Assembly (NCBI RefSeq): GCF_001701045.1 | Contig: NZ_CP016757.1 | Span: 823,501-887,500 of the forward strand | Reading direction: 5' to 3' | DNA length: 64,000 bases | Origin: Cloacibacillus porcorum | GTDB taxonomy: Bacteria; Synergistota; Synergistia; Synergistales; Synergistaceae | Shown: positions 18,627 to 27,970 of the stretch, one piece after another | How positions within the stretch are numbered: the first letter of the stretch is position 1 | Layout: each line of letters begins with the position of its first letter | The notes under the pieces: generated by a model | Told to the model about the DNA's origin: nothing | Database searches by the model: none | The model's input: the letters and a program-made list of their open reading frames with translations, nothing else | Position numbers and translations under genes: made by a program

Positions 18627-19907
18627 TTACCTCAGCCATTGCAGCAGCCCAAGCGAGAAGACGGGAAAGTATGTGAATAGCAGCAGACAGACGACCATCG
18701 CCATGAAAGAGGGCAGTATCGACTTTGAAATACTTTCGATACTTTCACCCGAGATGGCGGAGGCGACAAAAAGGTTTATCCCATAGGGCGGCGAGATGAA
18801 GCCGCAGGCCAGGTTGACGGTGATTATCAGTCCGAAGTGGATGGGGTCTATCCCGATCGTCTTTACCACCGGCAGCAAGATTGGCGTGAGGATTATCACC
18901 GCCGCGATGTTGTCCACGAAGCAGCCGATCACCAGCAGGAAGACGTTTATCACCATCAGCAGGATGAAGGGGCTGTGGGCGAGGCTCGTCATCCACGAGG
19001 CGATATGCGCCGGTATCTGCGCCATCGCGAGGTAACTGGCAAAGGCCATCGAAAGTCCGATCATAAACTCCGTCGCGCCGTTGATGAGCCCCGTCGTGCG
19101 CAGACACTCATAGAGAGTCTTGCCGTCGAGCTCCTTATAGACGAACTTGCCGATGAGCACCGAGTATACGACGGCGACGACCGCCGCCTCCGTGGGCGTG
19201 AAGATGCCGCCGTAGATGCCGCCGAGGATGATGACCGGCACCAGCAGCGCCCAGAAGGCCTCCCTGAATGCCTTCCACACCGTGGAGAACTTCGGGCGTT
19301 CCGTGACGCTCACATAATGACGTTTCTTCGCCGTGCAGTAACAGACCAGCATCAGCGCGATACCGATCATGACGCCGGGGACAATCCCCGCGATAAACAT
19401 ATCGCCGATCGAACACTGCGCGACAATACAGTAAATGACAAAGGGTATAGAGGGCGGGATGATGACGCCGATAGTTCCCGCCGCCGCGGTTATCGCCGCC
19501 GCGAAGCCCGCGTCATACTTGCGCTCCTTCATCGATGGGATCATAAAAGAGCCGATCGCCGAGACAGTGGCCGGTCCCGAACCGGAGATCGCGGCGAAAA
19601 ACATACATGCGAGCACCGTGACCATCGCCAGGCCGCCCGTGATATAACCGACGAGACTCTCGGCGAGATTCACAAGACGGCGCGAAATACCGCCGTTGCA
19701 CATCAGCGCCCCCGCGAGAATGAAAAATGGTATGGCGAGCAGCGGGAAAGAATCAAGACCAGTCACCGACTTCTGTGCGAGCATCACCATCGGGATATCC
19801 GAAGTGAGCCACATGGCGATGCCGGTAGAGAGGCCGAGCGTGATGCCGATCGGGATACTCAGGCCGATCGTTACGATAAGGATAGAAAAAACTATGACGG
19901 CTTCCAT
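18627..19907 (-). CDS. dctM: TRAP transporter large permease DctM (copy 1)
   Basis: 426 residues, about 12 membrane segments; the 4TMs-type large subunit that forms the substrate path of Na+-coupled TRAP importers. Signatures include SVTGLDSFPLLAIPFFILAG and GTIGVIIPPSIPFVIY. It overlaps the dctQ stop by one base (TGATG). It is almost identical in DNA to the copy at 21827-23107, exactly 3200 bp away, differing mainly in the last 35 codons. No dctP accompanies this copy, so it may share the binding protein encoded at 23703. Confidence 0.94.
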   Translation of the reverse strand: MEAVIVFSILIVTIGLSIPIGITLGLSTGIAMWLTSDIPMVMLAQKSVTGLDSFPLLAIPFFILAGALMCNGGISRRLVNLAESLVGYITGGLAMVTVLACMFFAAISGSGPATVSAIGSFMIPSMKERKYDAGFAAAITAAAGTIGVIIPPSIPFVIYCIVAQCSIGDMFIAGIVPGVMIGIALMLVCYCTAKKRHYVSVTERPKFSTVWKAFREAFWALLVPVIILGGIYGGIFTPTEAAVVAVVYSVLIGKFVYKELDGKTLYECLRTTGLINGATEFMIGLSMAFASYLAMAQIPAHIASWMTSLAHSPFILLMVINVFLLVIGCFVDNIAAVIILTPILLPVVKTIGIDPIHFGLIITVNLACGFISPPYGINLFVASAISGESIESISKSILPSFMAMVVCLLLFTYFPVFSLGLLQWLR

Positions 19908-20413
19908 CAGTGTACCTCCTCAGCGGTATTCTTTATTGGACCGAGTGGTTCGCCCTTCCAGAGCTTGTATACCTCTATTACGAGCCTGATGCACATTAAC
20001 AGGCAGCCCACCGGTACCGATGCATATGGCCAGATCATCGGCAGTTCCATTGCCGCAGAACGCTGTCCTGTTTCGGCAATGAAGATGACAAGCTCAGTGC
20101 CGATGCATGCGAGGATGAAGCTGAAAACGAACCATATGAGCAGGACGAAGTATTCAAAGTATCTGCGTGCGGCTCCAGGTACCATATTGGCGAACATCTC
20201 GACGCGGAAGTGGCTGCGCTCTTTCACTGCATAGCTTGCACCTATCCACGACAGCCAGAGGAAAATAAAGCGTGCCATCTCCTCGCTCCAGGACAGGGAA
20301 TTGGAAAATACATAACGCATTACAACTTGGACAAAAACCAGCAGCGTCATTATCGCCATCGTCCATACGCAGAAATATTCCTCAAAATTGTCAATAAATT
20401 TTTTTAGTGTCAT
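19907..20413 (-). CDS. dctQ: TRAP transporter small permease DctQ (copy 1)
   Basis: 168 residues and four membrane segments, with the family motif RFIFLWLSWIGASYAVKERSHFRVE. ATG 20413 is used because the protein then aligns end to end with DctQ copy 2 and a GGAGGT lies 12 bases upstream; the longer frame to 20554 adds an unrelated leader. It is clearly diverged from copy 2 at DNA level (roughly three quarters identical by eye), unlike the adjoining dctM. Confidence 0.9.
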   Translation of the reverse strand: MTLKKFIDNFEEYFCVWTMAIMTLLVFVQVVMRYVFSNSLSWSEEMARFIFLWLSWIGASYAVKERSHFRVEMFANMVPGAARRYFEYFVLLIWFVFSFILACIGTELVIFIAETGQRSAAMELPMIWPYASVPVGCLLMCIRLVIEVYKLWKGEPLGPIKNTAEEVH

Positions 20414-20818
20414 ATTGTGTACCGTACCTCCAATTCTATTCCGGTTGGCCGTCATTGCTTTTGTTGACAGTAATCTATTTAAATAGTATGCAACATTAGT
20501 ATGTACCACCTCTTGCAGAGATACACAAAAAGGATAATTTAACTTAATCAACACAAATATTATGCTTTTGAGGTTTCCTTAAAAACATAATATTATTAAG
20601 TAAAATGGTTGTCAATACTTATAAAATATGAAAATTTTAGGTATTTGTGGAATGGTTTTTTGTAAAAGTAGTATTTATTGAGTATAAAACATTTTATATA
20701 GTTATTGTTGCTTATGAAAATATAAGCCTTATGAATATATATATCCGAAGATACTAAGTAACGCTGTTGGGCAAATATTTAAATACAATAAGTTAACTTA
20801 ACAATTATATATTTAAAA
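20414..20818. other. AT-rich intergenic region upstream of dctQ copy 1
   Basis: About 400 bp with no homologous frame. A dctP gene would be expected here, and none or only unrecognisable DNA remains. It presumably contains the dctQM promoter. No hairpin terminator for the formate channel gene is evident. Confidence 0.4.
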
Positions 20819-21631
20819 TCAGTCTTTCGCGATATCCCTTCTGTAGATGACGAAATAGAGTACGCCCAGGAAGAAGGCCGCGCCGATGATGTTGCCGATG
20901 GTAACGGGGATCAGGTTGCCGAAGATCGAGCCGATAGTAAGTTCCGGCGCGGGGATCGGAGCGCCCGCGGCCGTCAGGCCGGACTTTATCATAAGGCCAA
21001 GCGGCAGGAAGAACATATTTGCCACGCAGTGTTCAAAGCCCATGGCGACGAAGGCCGTTATGGGCATCAGCAGCGCGATGAATTTGCCGGACATGTCGAG
21101 CGCGCCGAAGGTGAGCCAGACGGCGAGGCCGACGAACCAGTTGCAGAGGAGGCCGCGCAGAATCATCTGGGAAAGCGGGATGCGTACCTTGGCGGCGGCG
21201 ATTGAGAGCGCGTAATCGGCGCAGTTCTTAGACAGCACGCCGCTTTTGAAAATCAGCAGCGCGAAGAAGAGCGCTCCCGCGAAGTTCGCGGCGTAGACCA
21301 CCGAGAGGTTGCGCAGCATGCCGCTCCACGAGATCTTTCCCGCCAGCAGCCCAATCGGCATCAGGCAGTTGCCTGTAAACAGCTCCGCGCCGGCGGCTAC
21401 CACCAGAAAGAGCCCCAGCGAGAAGACGATGCCGCCCAGCAGCTTTGATATGCCGATACCGGCGAAGGCGGCGGCGTCCTGTGTCACGACGATCATAAAG
21501 TAACCGCCCATGGCGATATAGACTCCGGCAAGAAATCCCAGCAGCGTCATCTGAAGAAGCGGCAGGCTGGCCTTGGAAATCGCCGCGGCGACGGCGCTTT
21601 TTGCTATTTCCGGCGGTGTTTTATAGTTCAT
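20819..21631 (-). CDS. Formate/nitrite transporter (FNT) family channel
   Basis: 270 residues from ATG 21631, with GGAGGTCC placed 9 bases upstream. FNT hallmarks are the amphipathic start TPPEIAKSAV, ELFTGNC, and the late VGLAVWLTFGA...GFEHCVANMF block with its channel histidine. Six membrane segments, pentameric channel for formate, nitrite or related small monovalent anions. Its nearness to the Hut-Fhs cluster makes formate export plausible; that is inference. Confidence 0.92.
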   Translation of the reverse strand: MNYKTPPEIAKSAVAAAISKASLPLLQMTLLGFLAGVYIAMGGYFMIVVTQDAAAFAGIGISKLLGGIVFSLGLFLVVAAGAELFTGNCLMPIGLLAGKISWSGMLRNLSVVYAANFAGALFFALLIFKSGVLSKNCADYALSIAAAKVRIPLSQMILRGLLCNWFVGLAVWLTFGALDMSGKFIALLMPITAFVAMGFEHCVANMFFLPLGLMIKSGLTAAGAPIPAPELTIGSIFGNLIPVTIGNIIGAAFFLGVLYFVIYRRDIAKD

Positions 21632-21770
21632 ATCGTATGGACCTCCGTATATATTCGATTGATCATTGTGATTATATCCCAGTTCCATAAACATATCATC
21701 AAACTCTTAACGTGCTCCGGCAGAAATCAGCGCTGAGAGATTGACGTTTAGGATGCGCCCGTTTGTTAAA

Positions 21771-21810
21771 ACCGGGCGGGCTGCCGCAGGTATACGGCGG
21801 CCCGCCCGGT
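21771..21810 (-). terminator. Terminator of the larA-acnX-TRAP operon
   Basis: A near-perfect 16-bp stem (ACCGGGCGGGCTGCCG at 21771 and its complement ending at 21810) with an 8-base loop. On the minus strand it is followed by TTTT, directly after the dctM stop. Confidence 0.88.
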
Positions 21811-21826
21811 CATGTCGATACTATTT

Positions 21827-23107
21827 TTATCTCAGTACATTAAGCAGCCCCATAGTAAAGATGGGGAAGTATGTGAATAGCAGCAGACAGACGACCATCG
21901 CGAAGAACGACGGCAGAATGGCCTTTGAGATATCCTCGATGCTCTCGCCGGAGATGGCGGAGGCGACGAAGAGGTTTATACCATAGGGCGGCGAGATGAA
22001 GCCGCAGGCCAGGTTGACGGTGATTATCAGTCCGAAGTGGATGGGGTCTATACCGATTGTCTTTACCACCGGCAGCAGGATCGGCGTGAGGATTATCACC
22101 GCTGCGATGTTGTCCACGAAGCAGCCGATCACCAGCAGGAAGACGTTTATCACCATCAGCAGGATGAAGGGGCTGTGGGCGAGGCTCGTCATCCACGAGG
22201 CGATATGCGCCGGTATCTGCGCCATCGCGAGGTAACTGGCAAAGGCCATCGAAAGTCCGATCATAAACTCCGTCGCGCCGTTGATGAGCCCCGTCGTGCG
22301 CAGACACTCATAGAGAGTCTTTCCGTCGAGCTCCTTATAGACGAACTTGCCGATGAGCACCGAGTATACGACGGCGACTACCGCCGCCTCCGTGGGCGTG
22401 AAGATGCCGCCGTAGATGCCGCCGAGGATGATGACCGGCACCAGCAGCGCCCAGAAGGCTTCTCTGAATGCCTTCCACACCGTGGAGAACTTCGGGCGTT
22501 CCGTAACGCTCACATAATGGCGCTTCTTCGCCGTACAGTAACAGACCAGCATCAGCGCGACGCCGATCATGACGCCGGGGACGATCCCCGCGATAAACAT
22601 ATCGCCGATCGAACACTGCGCGACGATACAGTAAATGACAAATGGGATGGAGGGCGGGATGATGACGCCGATAGTTCCCGCAGCCGCGGTTATCGCCGCC
22701 GCGAAGCCCGCGTCATACTTGCGCTCCTTCATCGATGGGATCATAAAAGAGCCGATCGCCGAGACAGTGGCCGGTCCCGAGCCGGAAATTGCCGCGAAAA
22801 ACATACATGCGAGCACCGTGACCATCGCCAGGCCGCCCGTGATATAACCGACGAGACTCTCGGCGAGATTCACAAGACGGCGCGAAATACCGCCGTTGCA
22901 CATCAGCGCCCCCGCGAGGATGAAAAAGGGAATGGCGAGCAGCGGGAAAGAATCGAGACCCGTGACCGACTTCTGCGCGAGCATCACCATCGGGATATCC
23001 GAAGTGAGCCACATGGCGATGCCGGTAGAGAGGCCGAGCGTGATGCCGATCGGGATACTCAGGCCGATCGTTACGATAAGCAGAGAGAAGAGAATAACCG
23101 CTTCCAT
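21827..23107 (-). CDS. dctM: TRAP transporter large permease DctM (copy 2)
   Basis: 426 residues, last gene of the larA-acnX-dctPQM operon. Same signatures as copy 1, with about a kilobase of nearly unchanged DNA. The C-terminal FTYFPIFTMGLLNVLR is also the sequence left in the deletion scar at 885. It should supply the transmembrane uptake path for the substrate handled by the LarA-like and AcnX proteins encoded upstream. Confidence 0.95.
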   Translation of the reverse strand: MEAVILFSLLIVTIGLSIPIGITLGLSTGIAMWLTSDIPMVMLAQKSVTGLDSFPLLAIPFFILAGALMCNGGISRRLVNLAESLVGYITGGLAMVTVLACMFFAAISGSGPATVSAIGSFMIPSMKERKYDAGFAAAITAAAGTIGVIIPPSIPFVIYCIVAQCSIGDMFIAGIVPGVMIGVALMLVCYCTAKKRHYVSVTERPKFSTVWKAFREAFWALLVPVIILGGIYGGIFTPTEAAVVAVVYSVLIGKFVYKELDGKTLYECLRTTGLINGATEFMIGLSMAFASYLAMAQIPAHIASWMTSLAHSPFILLMVINVFLLVIGCFVDNIAAVIILTPILLPVVKTIGIDPIHFGLIITVNLACGFISPPYGINLFVASAISGESIEDISKAILPSFFAMVVCLLLFTYFPIFTMGLLNVLR

Positions 23108-23620
23108 CTATATCATCTCCTCCAATTCTTCCTGTTCCTTCTCCGAGCCCACCGGTTCGCCCTTATAAATCTTGTACATCTCAATAAGCAGGCGGATACA
23201 CATCAGGCCGCAGCCGACGGGTACGGAGGCATATGGCCAGGTCATGGGGATATCCATGGCGGCGGAAGACTGCCCTGTGTCATAAATAAAGACGACGAGT
23301 TCAGTCCCGAGCCAGGTGAGAATAAAACTGAAGACAAACCAGACCACCAGAACAAAATACTCAAAAAACCTGCGGCAGCTGCCCTTGATCATATTGGCGA
23401 ACATCTCCACGCGGAAATGGCTGCGTTCCTTAACGGCGTAACTTGCGCCGATCCAGGAAAGCCAGAGGAAAATAAACCGGGCGAGCTCCTCGCTCCAAGA
23501 GAGAGAGTTTGAGAAGACATACCTCATAACAACCTGGATAAAGACGAGAATGGTCATAATGGCCATAGTCCAGACGCAGAAATACTCCTCGAAATTATCT
23601 AAAAACTTTTTGACGGTCAT
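23108..23620 (-). CDS. dctQ: TRAP transporter small permease DctQ (copy 2)
   Basis: 170 residues, four membrane segments, same central motif as copy 1. ATG 23620 follows AGGAGG. The stop TAG immediately precedes the dctM ATG. A stable hairpin separates it from dctP upstream. Confidence 0.92.
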   Translation of the reverse strand: MTVKKFLDNFEEYFCVWTMAIMTILVFIQVVMRYVFSNSLSWSEELARFIFLWLSWIGASYAVKERSHFRVEMFANMIKGSCRRFFEYFVLVVWFVFSFILTWLGTELVVFIYDTGQSSAAMDIPMTWPYASVPVGCGLMCIRLLIEMYKIYKGEPVGSEKEQEELEEMI

Positions 23621-23651
23621 CGTGATAACAACCTCCTGCGATGGTAATAAA

Positions 23652-23677
23652 GCGCGTCCCTTATGCAAGGGACGCGC
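23652..23677 (-). terminator. Intercistronic hairpin dctP-dctQ
   Basis: GCGCGTCCCTT pairs perfectly with AAGGGACGCGC around a 4-base loop, followed on the minus strand by TTTATTA. Probably a leaky terminator or mRNA-end stabiliser giving more binding protein than permease, as often seen in binding-protein-dependent operons. Confidence 0.6.
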
Positions 23678-23702
23678 AAACGGTGCTCACGCTTCGAAAA
23701 GA

Positions 23703-24686
23703 TTACTTCTGAACCTTTCTTGCGATATCCATGATCTCCTTGCCGAGCTCGTTTTCAAACTGGGCGTAGACCTTCTTGGTCGCTTCCACGAAGGGCTTCT
23801 TCTGTTCCGGCGTCAGCTCGTTGGCGGTCAGACCGGCTTTGGTGACCTTCGCTTTGAAGGCGGCCTCTTCCTTTTCAAGGCTGGCGCGCTGTGTCATGAT
23901 GGCCTTGTGGGCCGCGTCAACTACCACCTTGCGGAGGTCGGCGGGGAGCTTGTCCATGAACTTCTTGTTGGCGATGAGTATCTCGTAGGAGAATACGTGC
24001 CCCGTCTCGGAGACGTACTTCTGCACTTCGTAGAACTTACCGTCGTCGATCATCGCGTAGGGGTTTTCCTCCGCGTCGACGGTGCCCTGCTGCAGGGCCG
24101 TGTAAAGCTCGCCCCAGCTCATCGGGGTGGGGTTGGCGCCGAGTTCCTTGAAGAAGGCGATGTGCATCGGGTTTTCCATCGTACGGATCTTGAGTCCCTT
24201 GAGGTCGGCGGGGGTCTTGATGGGGCGCTTGCTGTTCGTCACATGGCGGAAGCCGTTCTCCTGATAACCCAGAACCTCGAAGCCCTTCTTTGAGAGGTAT
24301 GTGTTGAGCTTCTGTCCGAGCTCGCCGTCTACCGCGTCAAAGGCCGCCTTTCTCGTGGTGAAGAGATAGGGAAGGTCGAGGACCTGTATTCTCTTGTCGA
24401 ATCCCGCAAGGGCCGACGTCGAGGGGATAGCCATCTGGATCGTACCCATCTGTACGCCTTCGCAGAGCTCACGGTCGCCGCCGAGCTGCGCGTTGGGATA
24501 GAGCTCGACTTTGATCTTGCCATTTGAACCTGCGTCCACATCCTTGGCGAAGACCTTCATAGCCTGCATCGTCGGGTGGGTATCGGAGCCGATGTAGCCG
24601 ACCTTGATCGTGTACTCGGGGGCCGCGAAGGCCGCGCCTGCCGCCATAATAGCCATAAACGTTACTGCTGCCAGAAGTTTCTTCAT
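23703..24686 (-). CDS. dctP: TRAP transporter substrate-binding protein DctP
   Basis: 327 residues with a clear signal peptide (MKKLLAAVTFMAIMAAGAAFA). Mature features include NAQLGGDRELCEGVQMG, GYQENGFRHVTNSKRPI, and LKIRTMENPMH with the conserved arginine that salt-bridges the ligand carboxylate in DctP proteins. It is predicted to bind an organic acid in the periplasm and hand it to DctQM. GGGAGG precedes ATG. It follows the acnX genes, so the ligand is probably the AcnX/LarA substrate or its precursor. Confidence 0.95.
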   Translation of the reverse strand: MKKLLAAVTFMAIMAAGAAFAAPEYTIKVGYIGSDTHPTMQAMKVFAKDVDAGSNGKIKVELYPNAQLGGDRELCEGVQMGTIQMAIPSTSALAGFDKRIQVLDLPYLFTTRKAAFDAVDGELGQKLNTYLSKKGFEVLGYQENGFRHVTNSKRPIKTPADLKGLKIRTMENPMHIAFFKELGANPTPMSWGELYTALQQGTVDAEENPYAMIDDGKFYEVQKYVSETGHVFSYEILIANKKFMDKLPADLRKVVVDAAHKAIMTQRASLEKEEAAFKAKVTKAGLTANELTPEQKKPFVEATKKVYAQFENELGKEIMDIARKVQK

Positions 24687-24749
24687 ATTCTTGTTCCTCC
24701 CTGTTTTTTTTGTTTGCCTGAAAAATTCAAAAAGCTGCGCTATGTGGGA

Positions 24750-25184
24750 TCAGTCCGCCGCTTTACCTCCTTTCCACACGCGTACCTCCTGGGCGTCAGC
24801 GTCGACCTCGACATAATCGCCGTCGGCGATAGCCTCGAAGGGGTCATCATCAAGACGGTCGACCATAGTCGCGCCGACCATAACGGCTGAGGATACGATG
24901 ACTGGTTCGGGTACCCCTATGATTATTGCGGCCGGCAGGTTGTTTCTCACCCACAGCTGGTAGAAGCCGTCTGCCTGGACTACGGAACTCCCTTTGCCGG
25001 ACTGGAGGACCAGCACCTTGCCGGAGATGCTTTTGCCCTCGATCGCGTGGTTTCTCTCTATGACGGTGCCGGTGGTCGGGTCGGTAAGGTAGAAGCACAT
25101 CGCGTCTTTAGACACGACCGCCTCTCCCGCTCCTGACCCACGGACTATCGAACGGCACTTGTAAACTTTCTTGTTGTTAGCCAT
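24750..25184 (-). CDS. Aconitase-X small subunit (DUF126 swivel domain)
   Basis: 144 residues. DUF126 proteins are the swivelling domain partner of AcnX; the SGKGSS motif (in LVLQSGKGSSVV) contributes to the active site. ATG overlaps the large-subunit stop by one base (TAATG), fitting a heterodimer made in equal amounts. Known AcnX enzymes dehydrate cis-3-hydroxy-L-proline in bacteria or mevalonate 5-phosphate in archaea. The substrate here is unknown. Confidence 0.9.
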   Translation of the reverse strand: MANNKKVYKCRSIVRGSGAGEAVVSKDAMCFYLTDPTTGTVIERNHAIEGKSISGKVLVLQSGKGSSVVQADGFYQLWVRNNLPAAIIIGVPEPVIVSSAVMVGATMVDRLDDDPFEAIADGDYVEVDADAQEVRVWKGGKAAD

Positions 25185-26401
25185 TAGTCAAGCCTCCCCT
25201 TCACAGCGGCATCTATACATTCCGACAGCCTGCGGATGGCGAAGGGCTGTCCGCGGCGTTCACGGTAATAGGCGCACTTGGGCGAATCCGTTACGCCGAG
25301 CGCACCCTCGAACGATTTCCAGCAGGGTTCATCGATACAGGTGTCTCCCACCATCCGTACACCGAGCAGCTCCAGCCTCTGACGCAGGTGCGAGCGTTCC
25401 GCGAGCTCCACTGCTCCCGATTCCGCAAGAATCCAGAAGGCCGTCTCGTTGCAGATATGCCTGCCGGCGAGAAGCCTCTCGACGTCAAGCAGCTGATTGT
25501 AGGTGTAATGCGGACAGCCGAGCATGACGAGGTTGATCTTTCCGGTAGCGGGTGTAAGCATATCCTCCCGATCCTTGAGGTCCTTATTCGTGAGCACGCA
25601 TTCTGCCGATGGGACCTTCCTGCCGCCGAATGCCGCCTCTATGGTCGGAGCCTCCGGGGTGATCCCCACCATGTGATACATCGCGACGGCGCCGCTCGTG
25701 GCGGCCTCCGCGCCGAAATAGAGGAAATCCTCCTGAGTCGGGCGGACGGGCTTCTTGAATCTGAGCACGGGGATACGGTTGCCCGCGATCTTTCCCAGGC
25801 AATGTCCGAGTATGCCCCAGTCGTAGCAGCTTTCCAGATCGGCCTCGACGTCGACGGCGAAGTCGCCGTATCTGTTTTCGTCGATGTGGAATCCGTAATA
25901 AGGAGTCTTGCCGATAACGGCGGCGGCGAGCGCGCTCACCGAAGATTCGCGGTTAGAGCGGGCGCCGAGTGCGCCGTTGACATATGGAGTGGCGCTGGAC
26001 TCGGAAAAGGCCACATGCTCGCCAAAGAAGGGCACGTTGGAACATACTCCCGGCGCGCAGTGATATGTGAGCTTAGCGCCGATACGGCGGTAGGCGTCGC
26101 CGGTCCTGTCGGCGAGCTCAAGCTCTTCCTTTGTGACGTCAAAAAACTTCGTCAGATAATTAGTGTCCCAGTAGGGGTTGGTGGTGGGGGGGACGGCGCA
26201 TGTGGCGCCGCCGTTTACCAGCAGTTCGCACCAGTAAGTGTCGCCCTCCTGTCCGCTAAGGGCGACGTGCGCGCGCTTAACGGGGATGAGCTTCTCCGCG
26301 TCGAAGGTGAGACCGAGAGCGTAGAGCATCTCCATCGCCTTCTGCTTTCCAGCTCCTTCTCCTCCGTCCAGTATCCGTTTCTCTTCATCGGTTAAATACA
26401 T
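25184..26401 (-). CDS. Aconitase-X catalytic subunit (DUF521)
   Basis: 405 residues, normal family length. The three cysteines expected to hold the Fe-S cluster appear at C68 (NGGATCAVPPTTNPYW), C296 (VMLGCPHYT) and C355 (VGDTCID). Also visible are HCAPGVCSNVPFFGEH and SSATPYVNGALGARSNRE. A hydro-lyase acting on a hydroxy acid. It is 21 bases after the LarA-like gene and overlaps the small subunit. Pairing with a nickel-pincer racemase suggests one enzyme inverts a carbon centre and the other dehydrates the product. Confidence 0.92.
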   Translation of the reverse strand: MYLTDEEKRILDGGEGAGKQKAMEMLYALGLTFDAEKLIPVKRAHVALSGQEGDTYWCELLVNGGATCAVPPTTNPYWDTNYLTKFFDVTKEELELADRTGDAYRRIGAKLTYHCAPGVCSNVPFFGEHVAFSESSATPYVNGALGARSNRESSVSALAAAVIGKTPYYGFHIDENRYGDFAVDVEADLESCYDWGILGHCLGKIAGNRIPVLRFKKPVRPTQEDFLYFGAEAATSGAVAMYHMVGITPEAPTIEAAFGGRKVPSAECVLTNKDLKDREDMLTPATGKINLVMLGCPHYTYNQLLDVERLLAGRHICNETAFWILAESGAVELAERSHLRQRLELLGVRMVGDTCIDEPCWKSFEGALGVTDSPKCAYYRERRGQPFAIRRLSECIDAAVKGRLD

Positions 26402-26422
26402 TACAAACCGCCTTTCTATGTG

Positions 26423-27712
26423 CTATTTTTTCATTAAGACAGGTAAAGATATCCCGCCAAGGGGCAGTATGCCGACGGTCGCCTGCGGCCGCTTAGCCAG
26501 CGCCGCGTCAAGAGCCTCCTGTATGCTGGCCGCCGGAATATATTCCATCTTCCGTATCTCTTCCTCGGAGAGGCCGTCGCTGATCATGTAGACCTCGGCC
26601 CTTTCAAGCACGCGGCGGCTGCCGAGGGCGACTACGGCGGAGATGACGTCGGTATCCAGGTCATAGGGAGAGGCTGCCTCTATCGCCTCCACAAGGACCT
26701 TAGTGGGCTGCGCGAGCCAGTGCGCGTAAAGAGGATGATTATGCACCAGTCCCTCATAACAGGGGGCGGCGAGGATCACGGCGCCGCCGGGCTTCACCGC
26801 GAAGTACGCGGAGGTGAGCCCCTTGATGCCCTGCCAGTAGTCCATATCGGCGGGCGACGAACTGGCGATCACGATATCGGCGAGCTCGTCGAGCTCCACG
26901 CTGTAGGATTTTCTAGCGAGCTCGACCCCGGCGCGGTGCGCCTTTAAATAATCGCCGCAGAAGAAGCCGGCGATCTCGCCGCTGAAGTTTTTGACCACGT
27001 TGATGATGAAGGCCAGCTTTGCGATGCCGCCTACGGCGTCGATGCCCATGCGGCAGGGGTTTCCGTCGATCATCCCGAGCGGGATGTCCGGGCAGAGCCC
27101 AGCGCCCCTGTGGGTCGCCTGTGTCGTCACGAAATCGCAGACGCCGGGCTGGACGATCTTCGCGCCGCCGGAGAAGCCGGCGTCGCTGTGCGGAATGATG
27201 TTGCCGACGCCGACTAGAAGGTCGGCCTCCAGAGCGCGGCGGTTGATGCGGACCGGAAGCTTGTATCCTCCGGCCTCGACCTCGCCGAGATCGGTCAGCT
27301 CTTCCGTATTTGAAGCCTCATGCTGGTATACGGCGAAGTTGTCGACTATATAGGAGCCAAGTTTCTCTCGCACCTCCTCGTCAGTCATCAGTCGGTGCGT
27401 CCCGGGGGCGGTCATGAAACTTACGGCGCTCTCGGGGATGCCGGCGGCCTTAAGATAGCCGGTGACGACCGGCAGTATCTCCGCCAGCGGGGTATCTCTC
27501 GTATTGTCCTCAACAAGGAACAGAATATTTTTTTTGCCCTTTGCGAGCGAAGCGAGTGACTGTGAGGCGATGGGAGCATCCAAAGAGCGTATGAGTTCCT
27601 CTTTGAAGTCTGAGACTGGCGGGATATTGGTCATCTCTCCCGAGAATAGGACCCTGTTTGTGTGAATCTCGAAATCCATAGAACGATTTCCATATGGAAT
27701 GCTATATTTCAT
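26423..27712 (-). CDS. LarA-family nickel-pincer racemase/epimerase
   Basis: 429 residues. The active-site residues of lactate racemase LarA are all present at nearly the same numbers: H106 (APGTHR), H175 (IPHSDAG), K185 (SGGAKIVQPG, the residue carrying the nickel pincer cofactor) and H201 (QATHRGAG). The family racemises or epimerises 2-hydroxy acids by hydride transfer and needs LarB, LarC and LarE, none of which is in the window. It is the first gene of the operon with AcnX and a TRAP importer, so the substrate is likely a larger hydroxy acid, not necessarily lactate. Confidence 0.9.
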   Translation of the reverse strand: MKYSIPYGNRSMDFEIHTNRVLFSGEMTNIPPVSDFKEELIRSLDAPIASQSLASLAKGKKNILFLVEDNTRDTPLAEILPVVTGYLKAAGIPESAVSFMTAPGTHRLMTDEEVREKLGSYIVDNFAVYQHEASNTEELTDLGEVEAGGYKLPVRINRRALEADLLVGVGNIIPHSDAGFSGGAKIVQPGVCDFVTTQATHRGAGLCPDIPLGMIDGNPCRMGIDAVGGIAKLAFIINVVKNFSGEIAGFFCGDYLKAHRAGVELARKSYSVELDELADIVIASSSPADMDYWQGIKGLTSAYFAVKPGGAVILAAPCYEGLVHNHPLYAHWLAQPTKVLVEAIEAASPYDLDTDVISAVVALGSRRVLERAEVYMISDGLSEEEIRKMEYIPAASIQEALDAALAKRPQATVGILPLGGISLPVLMKK

Positions 27713-27767
27713 TGCCGATTCCTCCCAGCGATAATACTAAAATCGTGAATGTCTTAGGTACGCCGTC

Positions 27768-27775
27768 TGTATACA
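27768..27775. promoter_or_regulatory. Candidate GntR operator, larA-side
   Basis: TGTATACA palindrome (CTGTATACAA in context) 55 bases upstream of the LarA-family gene. An identical core occurs at 27963 beside the GntR gene promoter. TNGTATACNA palindromes are typical of FCD-type GntR operators. Confidence 0.5.
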
Positions 27776-27932
27776 ATGAAAATATATACTCTGCTCTAAC
27801 ATCTGTTTAATTGGATAAACACATTCCCTAAAATTACAAAAACTTCTACGTAAAGATGATAATATTGTGATAAATAAATGTCAACCATGAGATCAAAGGA
27901 AATTTTACGATAATTTTTTTGCGGAAAAGTAT

Positions 27933-27970
27933 AGACAAAATTACAAAATGTTGTATAGTTTCTGTATACA
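27933..27970 (+). promoter_or_regulatory. Promoter and overlapping operator of the GntR gene
   Basis: TAGACA (27933-27938), a 16-bp spacer and TATAGT (27955-27960) form a fair sigma-70-type promoter. The TGTATACA palindrome at 27963-27970 covers the predicted start of transcription, as expected for autorepression. Confidence 0.5.

Noticed and set aside
18837-20234. 465-codon plus-strand frame opposite dctM copy 1 (and the 491-codon one at 22037)
   Set aside because: Arg/Asp/His-rich antisense shadow; the minus strand encodes clear DctM and DctQ proteins.
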